Source: Holothuria scabra
Lineage: Eukaryota; Echinodermata; Holothuroidea; Aspidochirotida; Holothuriidae
DNA: 64,000 nt
Direction: 5' to 3'
Assembly: GCA_037179385.1 (NCBI GenBank)
Contig: CM074185.1
Span: 8,427,371-8,491,370, forward strand
The translations under genes and the position numbers were made by a program. The notes under the pieces were generated by a model. That model was given only the letters and a program-made list of their open reading frames with translations, ran no database searches and had not been told where the DNA came from. Shown here one piece after another: positions 9,856 through 20,900 of this stretch (positions are counted from its first letter, which is position 1; the number at the start of each line of letters is the position of its first letter).

Positions 9856-11388
9856 CCCTTATAAAAAAAATCCCACATAATTCCTACAGGAATCAGCATG
9901 TGGAATTTATGTGGGTTTTTGGGCATGTGGGAAAAATTCCCACATGAATGTGTGGAGAATTCCCACATAATTCCCACATGCTGGTCATCCCTTCCCATAA
10001 TGGATCATACCATTTTCTTGTAGGGGGATTTTTTCATGTACTCAAGCCTTCATTATTTTTTTTCAATTCATCATTCTCTCAAGGTACACAACCGCATAGA
10101 TATATGCAGCTGTACAGTCACAGTATTTTGTTCCAATGAAAACCAATGACTTGAACCAATTGGTTGGAAACTAGCCTGCTGTAAAACTCCATCTAACTAC
10201 AGGTATAACTAACCTATGAATTATGTCCAAAGAAATATTATGGCTGATGTTAAATGTACCTTCACCTTCTTGCCAAACTGGATGCTGGATCATGCATGCT
10301 GTCTCTTCATCAAAATGTTTTAGGCATATATACACTGGCATGCATGCAAAATCCCAGTGAATGTCCATAAGAAAAGTCCACTAGATACAGCTGGTTTGAG
10401 AGTTACATGATATGTTTGAAATTGGTCCAAATTTGTCTGCAACACAATAACTGATTCCTCTTACAATGCATTCCATTGCCTGCATGTGTTCTGAATATGA
10501 CAGTCCAAATGTTGAGGCTATACTCCATATAAATATCTCCATGCAACATGACAACAGTCAAAGTCACTTCATTACTAAGCACTTTTTTCTAAAAAACCTC
10601 TCGACTCTCTGGCGAAGAGCCAAGGGGCGAAAACCAAACGATTACTCCCGGAGGAGTTCTGCTCCCTTAAGGAGCTTAACATCCCAAATGGACAAGTACG
10701 CCCTCCAAAGGGCAAACACTGAGTGTTCCTGCTCTAGACTGGCTTAATAGAACAGAAGCCACAGCCTTGATGCAGTTCATTACTAAACACTTTTCAGCAC
10801 ATATAGTCCACAGCCTCTATATTGAAACAACTGCACAGTGTGCAGTGCATCCACTCTCACTGCTTGCAAACTATTAACTGCTTACTGCTGTACACAACAC
10901 AATGTTAAACTGTTGCACTACTTGCTTTTCTATACAGCTCTACACTCTGCATGTACCATACAGGGACTCTTTTGAAAAGGTCTTTGTTGTGACAGATTCT
11001 TTGAATAAGCCAATCACAATAGACTTCCTTCAAAGCTGTTCACTGCACAAGACACACAGCCATTTTGTGCCTTCCCATATGGGGAATTTAACTTCCCATG
11101 TGGGGAATTCAACTTCCCATACCAAATGTTGACTTCCCATACGAAGAGTTGGCTTCCTATATGGGAAACTGGACTCCCCACATGGGAATTTAACTTCCCA
11201 TATGGGGTTTATGAGGGAATTTGAATTCTCTTGTGGGAATTCAACTTTTTGATGTGGGAATCTGTCACCGGCCTAATATTATCCCACATAATTCCCGTAG
11301 GAAGTTGTAACTTCCTGTAGGAAATTGCAAATTCCTATAGGAAGTTTACGTTTTCCTACAGGAATTATGTGGTTTTTTTTTATAAGGG
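9856..11388. mobile_element. Non-autonomous DNA transposon (1.53 kb) with about 34-bp TIRs and dense subterminal palindromes
   Basis: The left end (9856-9890) reads CCCTTAT, eight A's, then (T)CCCACATAATTCCTACAGG. The right end (11355-11388) is its complement with a few differences. Inside each end are many short (C)CCACAT/ATGTGGGAA-type palindromes: 9896-9990 on the left, and on the right 11070-11270, where a unit of about 21 bp (AACTTCCCATATGGGGAATT and variants) recurs about eight times. Such subterminal repeats usually bind the transposase. The only flanking duplication visible is TTT, so the superfamily is unresolved. Frames inside, including 10466-10747, carry no recognisable domain. 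It inserted into a dispersed repeat on its left and abuts the second satellite module on its right. Confidence 0.85.
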
Positions 11389-12050
11389 TTTGGTTGCAGT
11401 GATAAGAGAAACCAATGCAATCATGATGGCGTGCGTGTGTATGTATGTATGTATGCGTGTGTGTGTGTTTGTGACACTTTGCTTGTTAACACGATATCTC
11501 AAGATAGGAATGTCGCTGAGTTTTCAAACTTAGTACATAGATGCCCCATATTAAGAGGAAGAACCCTATTGATTTTGGTCCAGTTTGAAGGTGATTTGAG
11601 GTCACAGGGGTCAAAAACTCGAAACACTTTACATTTAACACAACTAACTCGTTGACACGAAATCTCAAGATAGGAATATCTGACTGTTTTCAGACTTGGT
11701 ACTTTGATGCCCCACATGAAGAGGAAGCATCCAATCGTTTTTGGTGGAGTTCAAAGGTCATCTGGGGTCACAGGGGTCAAAGGACTCGAAACACTTTACA
11801 ATACGATATGGCGCGGTATGGATGTTTGAAAGTATTCAAATTTGGTACATAGATGTCCCATATCAAGAAAAAGAACAAAAGTTTTCGTTGAGTTTAAAGG
11901 TTATTTGGGGTTACAGGTGTCAAAGGACTCGAAATACTTTACATTTAACTCGCTAACACAGTATCCCAATGTAGAAATGTCATAGGACTTGAAACACTTT
12001 ACATTTAACCCATTAACACAGTATCTGAAGGTATGAATGTTTGAAAGTAT
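11389..12050 (+). repeat. Second, diverged satellite module with (TG)n head
   Basis: Begins TTGGTTGCAGTGATAAGAGAAACC, runs through CATGATGGCGTGCG and a (TG)/(TATG) run to TTGTGACACTTTGCTTG, then gives three or four diverged units of about 150-165 bp. The unit at 11748-11760 has AGTTCAAAGGTCA followed by TCTGGGGTCACAGG; others read GAAACACTTTACATTTAAC and AACACAGTATCTCAA. It is homologous to 5866-6100 and to 20040-20300. Frames here come from the repeat. Confidence 0.85.
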
Positions 12051-12829
12051 TGTACGGTCCATGACGTAATCGACAGTACCTTAGGCACGCTTCTCATTTT
12101 CGAGAGACAGTTCTTTCGTTGAATGTTTCTTAATTCTCAGTGAGTTGTTTGCTCTTCAATTGAGTTCATTATGTAGAGTGAGTCATGTAGACGGGAACGA
12201 GACTTCATGGTCACTTTTGGTTATGATATGGCCAAAAAAGCGAGTTTTATTTAGGCATTTATGTATTTTATTGTTTTGTAAAAGAATGCTTGAGTAAGTC
12301 AAATTTGTATACAGTATGCTTGCTCATCACACAACGACCGCTTTCCAGCATTGTACCTGTAGTAAATTGAGCATAAACGCTAAACGCGAACAAGCTAAAG
12401 AGCACTGTAGTGTTGTGACACAGTGCACACTGCACATCACACACTGTCGTATCTCGCAAGTGCTTGGAGTTCGGAGAACAACCTTGACGTTTATGTTCGC
12501 ATCTAGGCCCAGGTTTAATCGCTAATGTTAGCGTTTGACGTTAGCTTTTTTTCAGTGTTATATTTCTCTTTTGGAAGCAGTTACGTAAGGCTTGACTTAG
12601 GCTTGCGGTTGCCAAATGCTAGGTGTATCTGGAGAAGTAATAAGCACTTATCCTTCTCTATGCACAAAAGCATAGCAGGAGGTCATCTCGCTATAATAAC
12701 ACGTACGGTAGCGACAATCTACTCATAGGATGTTAATTAGTGCAGTCATCTGCCATCTGCTCTGTCAATGTGTATATGAAGTCTGAGTTATACATAGATT
12801 TTGTTGGGTCTGGCACTGGCAGTCGGTGA
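12051..12829. other. No gene recognised
   Basis: Apparently unique sequence. Overlapping frames of 60-70 codons occur on both strands (12268-12728) but show no domain, start context or splice structure that would support a gene. Confidence 0.5.
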
Positions 12830-13079
12830 CAATACATTATCACCCATGGTTTTGGCAAAGGCGGCGGAAGATGATTTTTATTGGGGGGAGGGCACAATTT
12901 TTCGGCAGCCGACAAAATGGTGACGCCGTAAGGCTTCCGGTTTTACGCGAAGCACAAAACTCCTTCGGCTTGGGGTCCAGGGGACTGCTTAAGGGCCCCT
13001 GGTGGGGTTCAGGGGGCAAAGCCCTGGTAGGAGTTCATGGGGGGAGGCTGGATACTTTTGTAGGGGGTGGCTGGAGTTT

Positions 13080-14110
13080 ACTATCTGAGGGTAGCGCTAC
13101 CATCGGTTGGCGCGAAGCGTACAAAAAAATTTTGGATTTTAAACCCTCCCAGATGGCTGGAAATGGCATTTGCCAAGTATATTTGTCGCTAATTCTGGTG
13201 GGAAAAATTGGTGATTTATCTAAGATTAAAACACTTTTGAGATAATGGTTAGCTCAGTTCATTACTCCACTGGACTATGTATCCTAGGATCGCAAATCCG
13301 GAATCCTGCTGAATGTTGCAAGCAGCTGTTCCAGTGCACGCCTGTGTAAGGTATTTCCAGTGGGAGTATTTCAGTTTTGGGGTAGAAGATTTTTGCCCGA
13401 AAAATGTAATTCTGCCCGTAAGACAGTCAAAGCGGAATGCCACCACTGGTTGGCGCGGAGCGTCCAGAAAGTTTGAAAATTCGTACCTCTCAGACAGTCA
13501 AAAGTGACATTTCCCAGGCTTGTAAAGGGGATCCAAGCAGTCGTTTTTTAATTCCAATTGCAGATAAACGTACGTTCGTTCCAAACTAAAATTCAGCCAG
13601 AAAGACTAAGCGGAGTGCCACCATTGGTTAGCGCGAAGCGTACAAAACATTTTTAAATATCCGACCCCTCAGAAAGCTGAAAATGGCATTTCTCGGGCTT
13701 ATATGGGGATCTAAGCAGTCGCTATTTTGAGTTTCCTTTTTTAAAAAATGATTACTTGAAACTTAAATTCTGCTATGAAGCGATCTAATTGCAGCACCAC
13801 CATAAGTTGGTGTGAAACGTACAGGAAATTTTGAAAAATCTGATCACTTCAGACAGTCAAAAATGTCATTTCCTACGCTTATAGCTTATAGAAGGTCTTA
13901 GAAGTCGCTAATTCGAAGTTCTGTTTGCACGAAAATGTTCATTTCAAACTAAAATGCAGCTAGGAAGACTATCTGCGCGGAGTTTCACCACTGGTTGGCG
14001 CGAAGCGAACAGAAAATTTTTAAAAATGAGACACATGAGACAGTCGAAAATGACATTTCCCAGGCTTTTAGGGGGATCTAAGCAGTCGCTATTTAATCAG
14101 AAAACTACCA
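13080..14110 (+). repeat. Tandem units of about 180 bp (GCGCCACCAT..TTGGCGCGAAGCGTAC)
   Basis: The marker TTGGCGCGAAGCGTAC or a close variant recurs near 13110, 13451, 13629, 13807 and 13996, so adjacent units are about 178-189 bp apart, with one larger gap where a new element seems to start near 13350. Each unit continues into CCCCTCAGACAGTC..AAATG(A)CATTTCCCAGGCTTATA and GATCTAAGCAGTCGCTATTTT. The same unit appears at 16740-17120, 22980-23100, 23690-24170, 27840-28270, 31730-31800, 42890-43000 and 48060-48170. Confidence 0.85.
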
Positions 14111-15139
14111 AATAAAATGTATCGCTACCAATCGATGAAATGGTCCTGCATATTTTCAGGGGAAACTACAAGCCGGAATTGAAAACATGCTACTGAATTT
14201 TACTCTATTGCGACTCTTGGCTATATTCAATATATATTGAAAAAATTGTGTGTACAAGAAACTTCCGACTATACATGATTTTACTTTTGAAAAAAATAGG
14301 CCTATGAGGATCTTAGCAGTCGCTATTTTGACCAGAAGAATCAGATAAAATGTACCACTACCATTGGATGAAATGAAGTAGATGATTTTTCTTCTATTAG
14401 TAATACTTATTGACATAATTGTCACGTCACAATGTGTGTTGAAATGAATTTTCAAGCAGACTTACGGGAAGACATTCTCACCCTGCATCATTGAAGTATC
14501 GAAAAACAAATTACCCGATTCTCATAACCATTGCCCATATTTGGCTCTAGAGAGGGATTGATGGCAAACTTTTGGGCACCTGAATATCCATCTGTCTATC
14601 TATTGAATTAATTTGGTAATTGAAAACATCCCATCATTTTTTTTTAACCTTTGCCCGAATATTTGACCATTTCGGGCAAATTTTTGCAAGACTACAACGT
14701 GAAGTTGGGATGATAAAAATCCCTTTCTCACATTCTAACCTAATGTGTCGCAGATCTTTTTTATTTTCCATAAAAATTGTACTTTAAATATAGTGTTTTC
14801 TGTTTTTCGGCAAAGATTTGGAGCTATTAAAATAATCGGCCATTTCGGGAAATGAAGAAAGGTTGTCTCAAGAAAAATTATTGTTTCTTTTAAGCCACAG
14901 GCTTCCCAAATTTGTCGCGATTTTTTTTTTTTATCTCTTAACCTTTAGTAGCTGTGTTAACCTTTCCATGATACTTCCATTTCCGGGCAAATGCTTGAAA
15001 GAATTTGGATATTCGACAATTTCGGGCATTGTGTTGTGATTATCTGTGAAGTAACGGTCATAGCTTTTTGAGCTGATAGACCCAAATAGATAGGCTACCC
15101 ACCACGCCAAGTATGATTTTGGAACGATTTTGTGCATCC

Positions 15140-15360
15140 CCAGGAATTGAAAAAATCCCTACATTAGGTAGAAACATGCCAGATGCTAGGAGCACATTTC
15201 AATCCACACCAAGGTAGCCAATTTTAGCCCCTAGCCACTCCAAATCTGTTAGAAAATTATCCATCCTGAAACCCGACGAGTAAAAAGTCAAGAGATCCCG
15301 AAGACATGAAGCTAGTGTCACAGTCTACCTCAGTTTATTCCGAAATTCAGAGTGGGGAAC
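15140..15360 (+). repeat. Dispersed repeat copy, mate of 9640-9855
   Basis: This is the direct-orientation copy of the roughly 215-bp segment found inverted at 9640-9855, with matching landmarks in order over the whole length. No function is assigned. Confidence 0.8.
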
Positions 15361-16739
15361 AATTGCAGCATATCCTGCAACTTTTTGAAGGGCGAAAATA
15401 AACTCTCCTACACGCTATCGTTAATGTGGGGCCCAGGGGGCAAAGCCCCCGGAAGCTCTGCAATTTTTGCACTCTGAAAAGTAATATTTTAGCCAAAGAA
15501 TAGCCGAAATGTAATAAAAGCAACTTAAATTTGTTTAATTACTTTTGAAAAATTCATTTTCGACATTCAGTTATTGGGGGGCACTGGCGTAGCTACTGGG
15601 GGGGGGGGCAGGGGGGCAGGGGGGCAAGTTGCCCCCCCCTCCGGAAAATTTGATGAAATTGGGGAAATTTGATGAATTTTCTTACTCTAACAAAAATCTC
15701 TCAAAATTTTTGTTAGAATAAAAAATTCTGAGACATTTCTCATACATAATTCATATTTTCATGAAACAAATTAACCCAGATTTGAGATTTTGTCCCATGA
15801 ACCGATCCTACTTGCGTTCCACAGAAATGGCCTCGCCGCGTAGCAGATTGAATGTTCTCTTGTATACGCGCGGTTTTTATGATCAGTGCATTTCAGTGCA
15901 CATGAAGCTGTTTTTCAGGAATTTAACAACAGCTGATACAGTACAACTAACACTGAAAGGCTGTAAACCCGAACTTATCCCCTTGCACACAGTCTCTGCG
16001 TTGTACACTTTGGGAATTCAGTAAAAGAATGTGAGAACTGACAAGTCACTAACGTAGACCCCCCCACCGAGTTTATTATATTGTCCCGCAAGCTAGCAGT
16101 AGCTATACCGATTTTACTCTGTGTACATAACGATGGATGGGGCTGAAACAACCCATGGCCAACGATTAACTTAAAGTTAGTCTAGAAATTAGAATGAACG
16201 GGGTCCATTGGCATACTAAGATTTTCTTACTAAGCCTTATCCTTGGAGGTTTACAGGCTGGTTCGAGAAAAAAGCTTTCTGCTCACTTGGGTTGTAACAA
16301 TAAACGGGTCCATGAGTACCTTGTAGCCTTTTTCACTTAACAGACTGCTGTTCTAACAGGATATCCTCTGTGATCGAACCACTGTTAGGTCTCCTTTTAT
16401 TAGCGTACGAAGGGAGCCATTGGGCCATGCCCCCTCACAGATGCCACTTTTTCTTTTTTATTAAAAATGAGTAGTTATATAAAACACAAATTTTACTTCA
16501 AAAGATAGCATGTGTGGCACCAGGTTGCATATAAGGACACCCAATTTTTCAAAAATTTTCAAAGGAGAAGGATTGTCTCTGCAAGTACTCCCTCAGTGGT
16601 GCCAATATTTTAATTTCTACAAATAGGCAAATTCTGTTAAGTTCCAATTTTTACTTTATAAGGTAGACTCTGTTTCCCACTGAGCTCATCTATAAAAATA
16701 AAGACTACATGTTTAGATTCTCTTTACAAGCATGAATAC

Positions 16740-17120
16740 GCTATTTTTGACCATCTGAGGGGTCTGATTTTTTCGATATTTTTTTTACCCTCGGCGCCAA
16801 CCAATGGTGGCGTTTCGCTCAGTCTTTTGGGAAAAATTACATTTTGAGGTCAGATTACCCCTTAACTCTCTGATCACTTTTCAGTTTGCGAACATATTTT
16901 GAAGGAAGGATTTTATTTGCAAACGACAAAAGAAGGTAGTGACTGGGTAGATTCTTCGTGGAAGTCTGGAAAATGCTATTTCCGGCCATCTGAGGGGTCT
17001 GATTTTTCGAAATTCTCTCTACACTCCCCGCCAACCAATGGTGGCGCTCCGCTTAGATAATCTTTTTGACAAAATAACGTTTTGTGGCCAAGAAATATCA
17101 CAAATCCTATACCGATCAAT
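16740..17120 (-). repeat. Two inverted copies of the about-180-bp family unit
   Basis: Two copies of CCATCTGAGGGGTCTGATTT..CGCCAACCAATGGTGGCG..TCGCT(C/T)AG lie about 229 bp apart. They are the complement of the units at 13080-14110. Copies facing each other across a central region would give a large foldback structure. Confidence 0.8.
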
Positions 17121-17410
17121 GCTCTTTTATTTTGACTCCTAAAAGTGTGCAAATTGAATGACAAGTTTTACTTCGTAAGGTAGCATAAATGGCATAAGAA
17201 TGCATGTTAAGACAAAAAAGTTTCAGTTTTATCCTCATGAACCACCACGATTCAACTTTTTACACTGTTCCTGTCAAAGTCGCAAATCTTGCACCATTTT
17301 GCATCTAGGCTCCTTGAAAAAGTCAAAAAATTTCTGGACACCCCTCCTCTTAGACCATACTGCATGCCCCCCACCCTTCAGAGAAATCCTGGGTACGCCA
17401 CTGCGTTAGT

Positions 17411-17867
17411 ACATACAAATACACTAGATATTGTTGACCAAAATAATATACAAAGAGCTGTTATTTCCTATTGCTCTATGCTATACTTTAAGATTAAAAA
17501 TGCAGGTAATACAGGAATACAGGGACCGCGGAGACGGGGAAGGGGGGGGGGTGCTAGGGGAGCTTTAGCCCCCGCACTTACATAATGACATTGTGATGTT
17601 GTTATACTCGTAAATTTGCAATATTGCAGGACTCGAAGTTCGTCGTTAAATCACGCAAAAAGTTAGTTTCTCGGCGGCCGTGCTATCTTTTGGTTCGAAC
17701 GGTGGCGACCAATTTTCCCATGATCCTCTGTACATGTATATATAGGAAGTCCGTGGGCATAACATACACCCAAAGACCCACGGCTGTTTGTGTATTTTAT
17801 CATTCTCAGAATGATGGTCATTCTCAGAATTAGCAGAGGGGTCTGTACTTTTCTTTTTGTCTGCACT
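17411..17867. other. No gene recognised
   Basis: Contains a G-run (about 17540-17552) flanked by GGGACCGCGGAGACGGGG and GCTTTAGCCCCCGC, which may be a further transposon end, and then apparently unique sequence. No coding signal is seen. Confidence 0.4.
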
Positions 17868-18203
17868 TAGGGTTACCATAGGTATATTTTTTTTCCCGCA
17901 AGGAGTACATGCATGGCCACCCTGGTGAAGAGGTCTAACTTAGGAGGGTTGGGGAGGGGAGTTTGTAAACTTTGTTGCTTTTCCGCAATGGTGTCTAGAT
18001 GCAAAAGATGTTGCCATGGGTTGTTGCTTTTACTAGAGTTTCCTCTAACCTGATTGAAGCAAAATTAGGGAAAACCTGTCAGATCATTAAATACATGAAA
18101 TCCGGACACTTATGGTGGCGGTAATTTTACAAAACCGCCCGGACACCAGCACGAAACATAAAACAGGACGTGTCCTGGTAAAACCGAACGTCTGGTAACC
18201 CTA
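17868..18203. mobile_element. Degraded hAT-like MITE (336 bp)
   Basis: TAGGGTTACCA at 17868-17878 is the exact complement of TGGTAACCCTA at 18193-18203. The right end continues inward as CAGACGTTCGG..CCAGGACACGTCCTG, the TTACCAGACGTCCGG style of terminus found in hAT elements. The flanking octamers TCTGCACT and CCCGCAGT match at five of eight positions, so a target duplication is at best decayed. Confidence 0.5.
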
Positions 18204-19807
18204 CCCGCAGTCCCACTGTAGGCATACTTTGCAACTTCCGGTTGATCACTGCCGTTACATCGGCATTGCATGAATAGCCTAAAGGCCTAGATGGTGATTC
18301 TTCAATTAGCCTGATAAGCATTATGAGAAATAGTGCAGTCCTTCGTCATTCATGTGCATTACGAGATTCCGAGTCGAAAAGTAAATCAAAACCTAAGTAT
18401 GAAAAGTTTCCCGAAAGAAGGGAGAAATATTTCTTTAGATGTGAGCAGTACAAAACAACCTTCAGTAGCCTAATTGCAAAGTTTTTCTTTGGGTCTAACT
18501 TCATGCTGTGAAAATAGCACCCGAGACTCAGTAATAACCTATACACTACTACGATCCGGTTGAAGTGACGCGACGAATGATTCAACGAATTAAGTCACGC
18601 ATGTGTTGTCACTGCGATAAAGAATACAAATGTCGACCGGATAAGTTACCTTTTGGGAGGTGCAGGTACGGTCTTCTACTTAAATCATAGGGAGTAAAGA
18701 GTGTGTCTTGGCTAAAAAGTTCCTAACAATTTGTACCAAAGGTATTTTTGAAGTTTGCAAATGGGAGACAAATCTTTAAAAATGATTTAAAACAATATTT
18801 TGTGGAAGTATTGATGTATAAATCAAAATAAATATTAGCCCTCCATGCAAGAAACACGGTAATATTTTAATTTGCTCTCTGTTGATATAAGGTCACAACC
18901 AGAAACTGACCCGAATGCGTGTATTGTGCATGCTATTACGTAACTGCGGTCGAAAATCCAGCCGGACGTGTGACCCTTTCAGACGGTACAATGCCTTTCA
19001 CTTAAATAATAGGGAGTAAAGCTGTATCTTGAACTAAAAAAACCTCACAATTCTTTGCGTGAGCATCGAAGTACCTTTTACCACGCATAACAAGGAGTAA
19101 AATTATAATTCTAAGCAAAAATGTTGACAAAGTAGTGATGTATCAATGTCAGTCACTTTGTGAAAACATGAAAATATTTGACTATGCCCTGGTATCAAGT
19201 AATGTACAACCACTTAGTAAAAACACAGCTTCTTCAAGATTGCTACATTTTACAGAAGGTACAAATATTTCCGACGGCCTCATGTGGACATATTTTCTAG
19301 ACGAAATTTGATGTTTATGCAATTATGCAATCAGAAATTACAAATATACCCGATGAAAGTCACAGTACTTTTTCAAAAAGAAACAAACAGGCAAACATTG
19401 CAACATAAATTTGGTAAAATTAAGTGTCCAGCAATACCATTCACACAGATGTCCCTCTTAAAAATGATCTACCCTAGCAACAACAATCTCAATCATCCAA
19501 AATGAAGACGGTCTTTGGCTTGGTACTATTCTACTGAAAACAAAACAAAACAAAGAAATAATTCTCAATCGTTGAGCTTACAAACCATAGCTTCAGCCAA
19601 CACTAAATTGCACGATCCTACACATGTTTTGCAAAAGTGTAGTCTGCATGAGTCCAAAGGATTTCCCTTTCGGGAAACCAAAAACGGTTGATATCTACAA
19701 CAAGCAACCAACACAGTACTGCATTATGTTCAGGATCTGGATCTGGAAAAATACTGCACAACACTCCTGGTGGAGTCAAATGTGCAGGGTTGAGTGTGCG
19801 CATGTAC
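18204..19807. repeat. Non-coding stretch with a direct duplication (about 320 bp spacing)
   Basis: Two related blocks, about 18640-18760 and 18960-19080, share CACTTAAAT(A/C)ATAGGGAGTAAAG, then TGT(A/G)TCTTG(G/A)(A/C)CTAAAAA and C(A)CAATT. The rest looks unique. The short frames have no recognisable domain. Confidence 0.5.
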
Positions 19808-19927
19808 TTAGTCGTCCCGTCTGAGGATCCTCAAGGCTGCGCTCTTGAACTGCTTGGAGTCCTCGGGATCTGTATTGTTCTGGGGGAGTAGGTTCCAGTC
19901 TCTGACGGTCCGAGGAAAGAAACTGTA
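19808..19927 (-). pseudogene. 3'-terminal fragment of a CR1-like LINE reverse transcriptase
   Basis: Read on the - strand from 19927 to the stop at 19808-19810, about 39 residues contain YSFFPRTVRDWNLLP, then a KQFKSAAL segment. This is the conserved C-terminal tail of CR1/L2/Jockey-type non-LTR retrotransposon polyproteins. A stop lies directly upstream in the same frame, so only the last piece survives, as expected of a 5'-truncated and decayed LINE copy. The surrounding frames on both strands are shadows. Confidence 0.75.
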
Positions 19928-20039
19928 TCAGGTATATCACATCGGCCCCCAAAACGTAAAAAGACGATATTCCAAGCTGTAGTACGTACCCGGTTACATT
20001 GGCACAGAAACAATCATGGACAGTAAGTGGTTACGATTT

Positions 20040-20900
20040 TCGGAACCACATTTCTAGTTAAAACTTGGTACATAGATGACCCATATCAAGAAAAAGAACA
20101 ATATCAGTTTTCAACGAGTTGAAAGGTTATTTGGTGTCACAGGTGTCAAAGGTCTCGAAACACCTTACATTTAACTAATTAACAGAGTATCTCAATGTAG
20201 AAATGTTCAAAGGACTTGAAACACTTTACATTTCACTCATTAACACAGTATCTTAAGGTAGAAATGTCTGGAAACTTTCAAACTGCGTACATAGATGCCC
20301 ATATCAAGAGGAAGAATGTTATGGGTTTTGGTCAAGTTCAAAGGTCATTTGGGGTCATAGGGGGTCTAACCCGAAAAACCTTGTTTACACAATATCTTAA
20401 GGTAGGAAGCTTGGATTGATTTCAAACTTAATATGTTGATGCAGTATGATGAGTAGATAAACCCTACTAGTTTTAGAAGAGGTCAAAGGTCATTTCGGGT
20501 CACAGGGGGTCAAACCCCCAAAACGTTTTTTACATGATATCTCAAGTTAGGAAACTTGGATTAAATTCAAACTCGAGATGTTGATGCGTTATGATGTAAG
20601 CAAGAATCCTTTAGATTTTGGTAGAGGTCAAAGGTCATTTGGGGTCACAGGGGGTCAAACCCCCAAAATCTTGTTTACATGATATCTCAAGGTAGGAAGC
20701 TTGGATTTGTCTCAAACGTGGTATGTTGATGCATTATGATGTAAGGAAGAATCCTATCGATTTTGGTACAGGTCAAAGGTCATTTCGGGTTACAGGGGGG
20801 CCGAACCCTGAAAACCTTGTCTTCACGTTTTGTCAAGGAAGGAAGCTTGGATTGATTTCAACCTTGATTGTGGCCCATGATGACATTGTCTTAATCCTAT
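20040..20900 (+). repeat. Third satellite module with four DR1-bearing units
   Basis: Markers start at 20335 (AGTTCAAAGGTCA), 20480, 20625 and 20770 (all AGGTCAAAGGTCA), exactly 145 bp apart, the same period as the array at 6-8 kb. The upstream part (20040-20320) matches the GAAACACTTTACATTTAAC type at 11.6-12.0 kb. No (TG)n head is seen here. The array ends near 20900. Confidence 0.92.

Larger units (their letters stand above)
12830..17410. repeat. Composite cluster of CGCCACCAT-unit family elements, boundaries unresolved
   Basis: The cluster contains + oriented units (13080-14110), a stretch rich in TTTCGGGCAAA/TTGCCCGAA motifs (14500-15100), a dispersed repeat copy (15140-15360), a G-rich element end (CACTGGCGTAGCTACT from 15582), - oriented units (16740-17120) and another end (complement CAGTGGCGTACCCAGG, finishing at 17403). 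The left half resembles the start of the element at 22905, with CCCGAAAAATGTAATTCTGCCCG at 13397-13419 and 22959-22981. No matching 8-bp duplication was found for 15582/17403, so several elements are probably nested. Long frames such as 12826-13245 are repeat-derived. Confidence 0.75.

Noticed and set aside
10466..10747. 93-codon frame inside the TIR element
   Set aside because: It looked possibly gene-like near its C-terminus, but I recognise no family and the element is otherwise non-coding.
12826..13245. 139-codon open frame
   Set aside because: Made of family-repeat sequence (G-rich runs and a GCGAAGCGTAC unit) with no protein-like conservation between copies.
15582..17403. Pairing of CACTGGCGTAGC and GTACGCCACTG as the two ends of one hAT element
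   Set aside because: The flanking octamers (TTGGGGGG and CGTTAGTA) do not match, so the two ends probably belong to different insertions.
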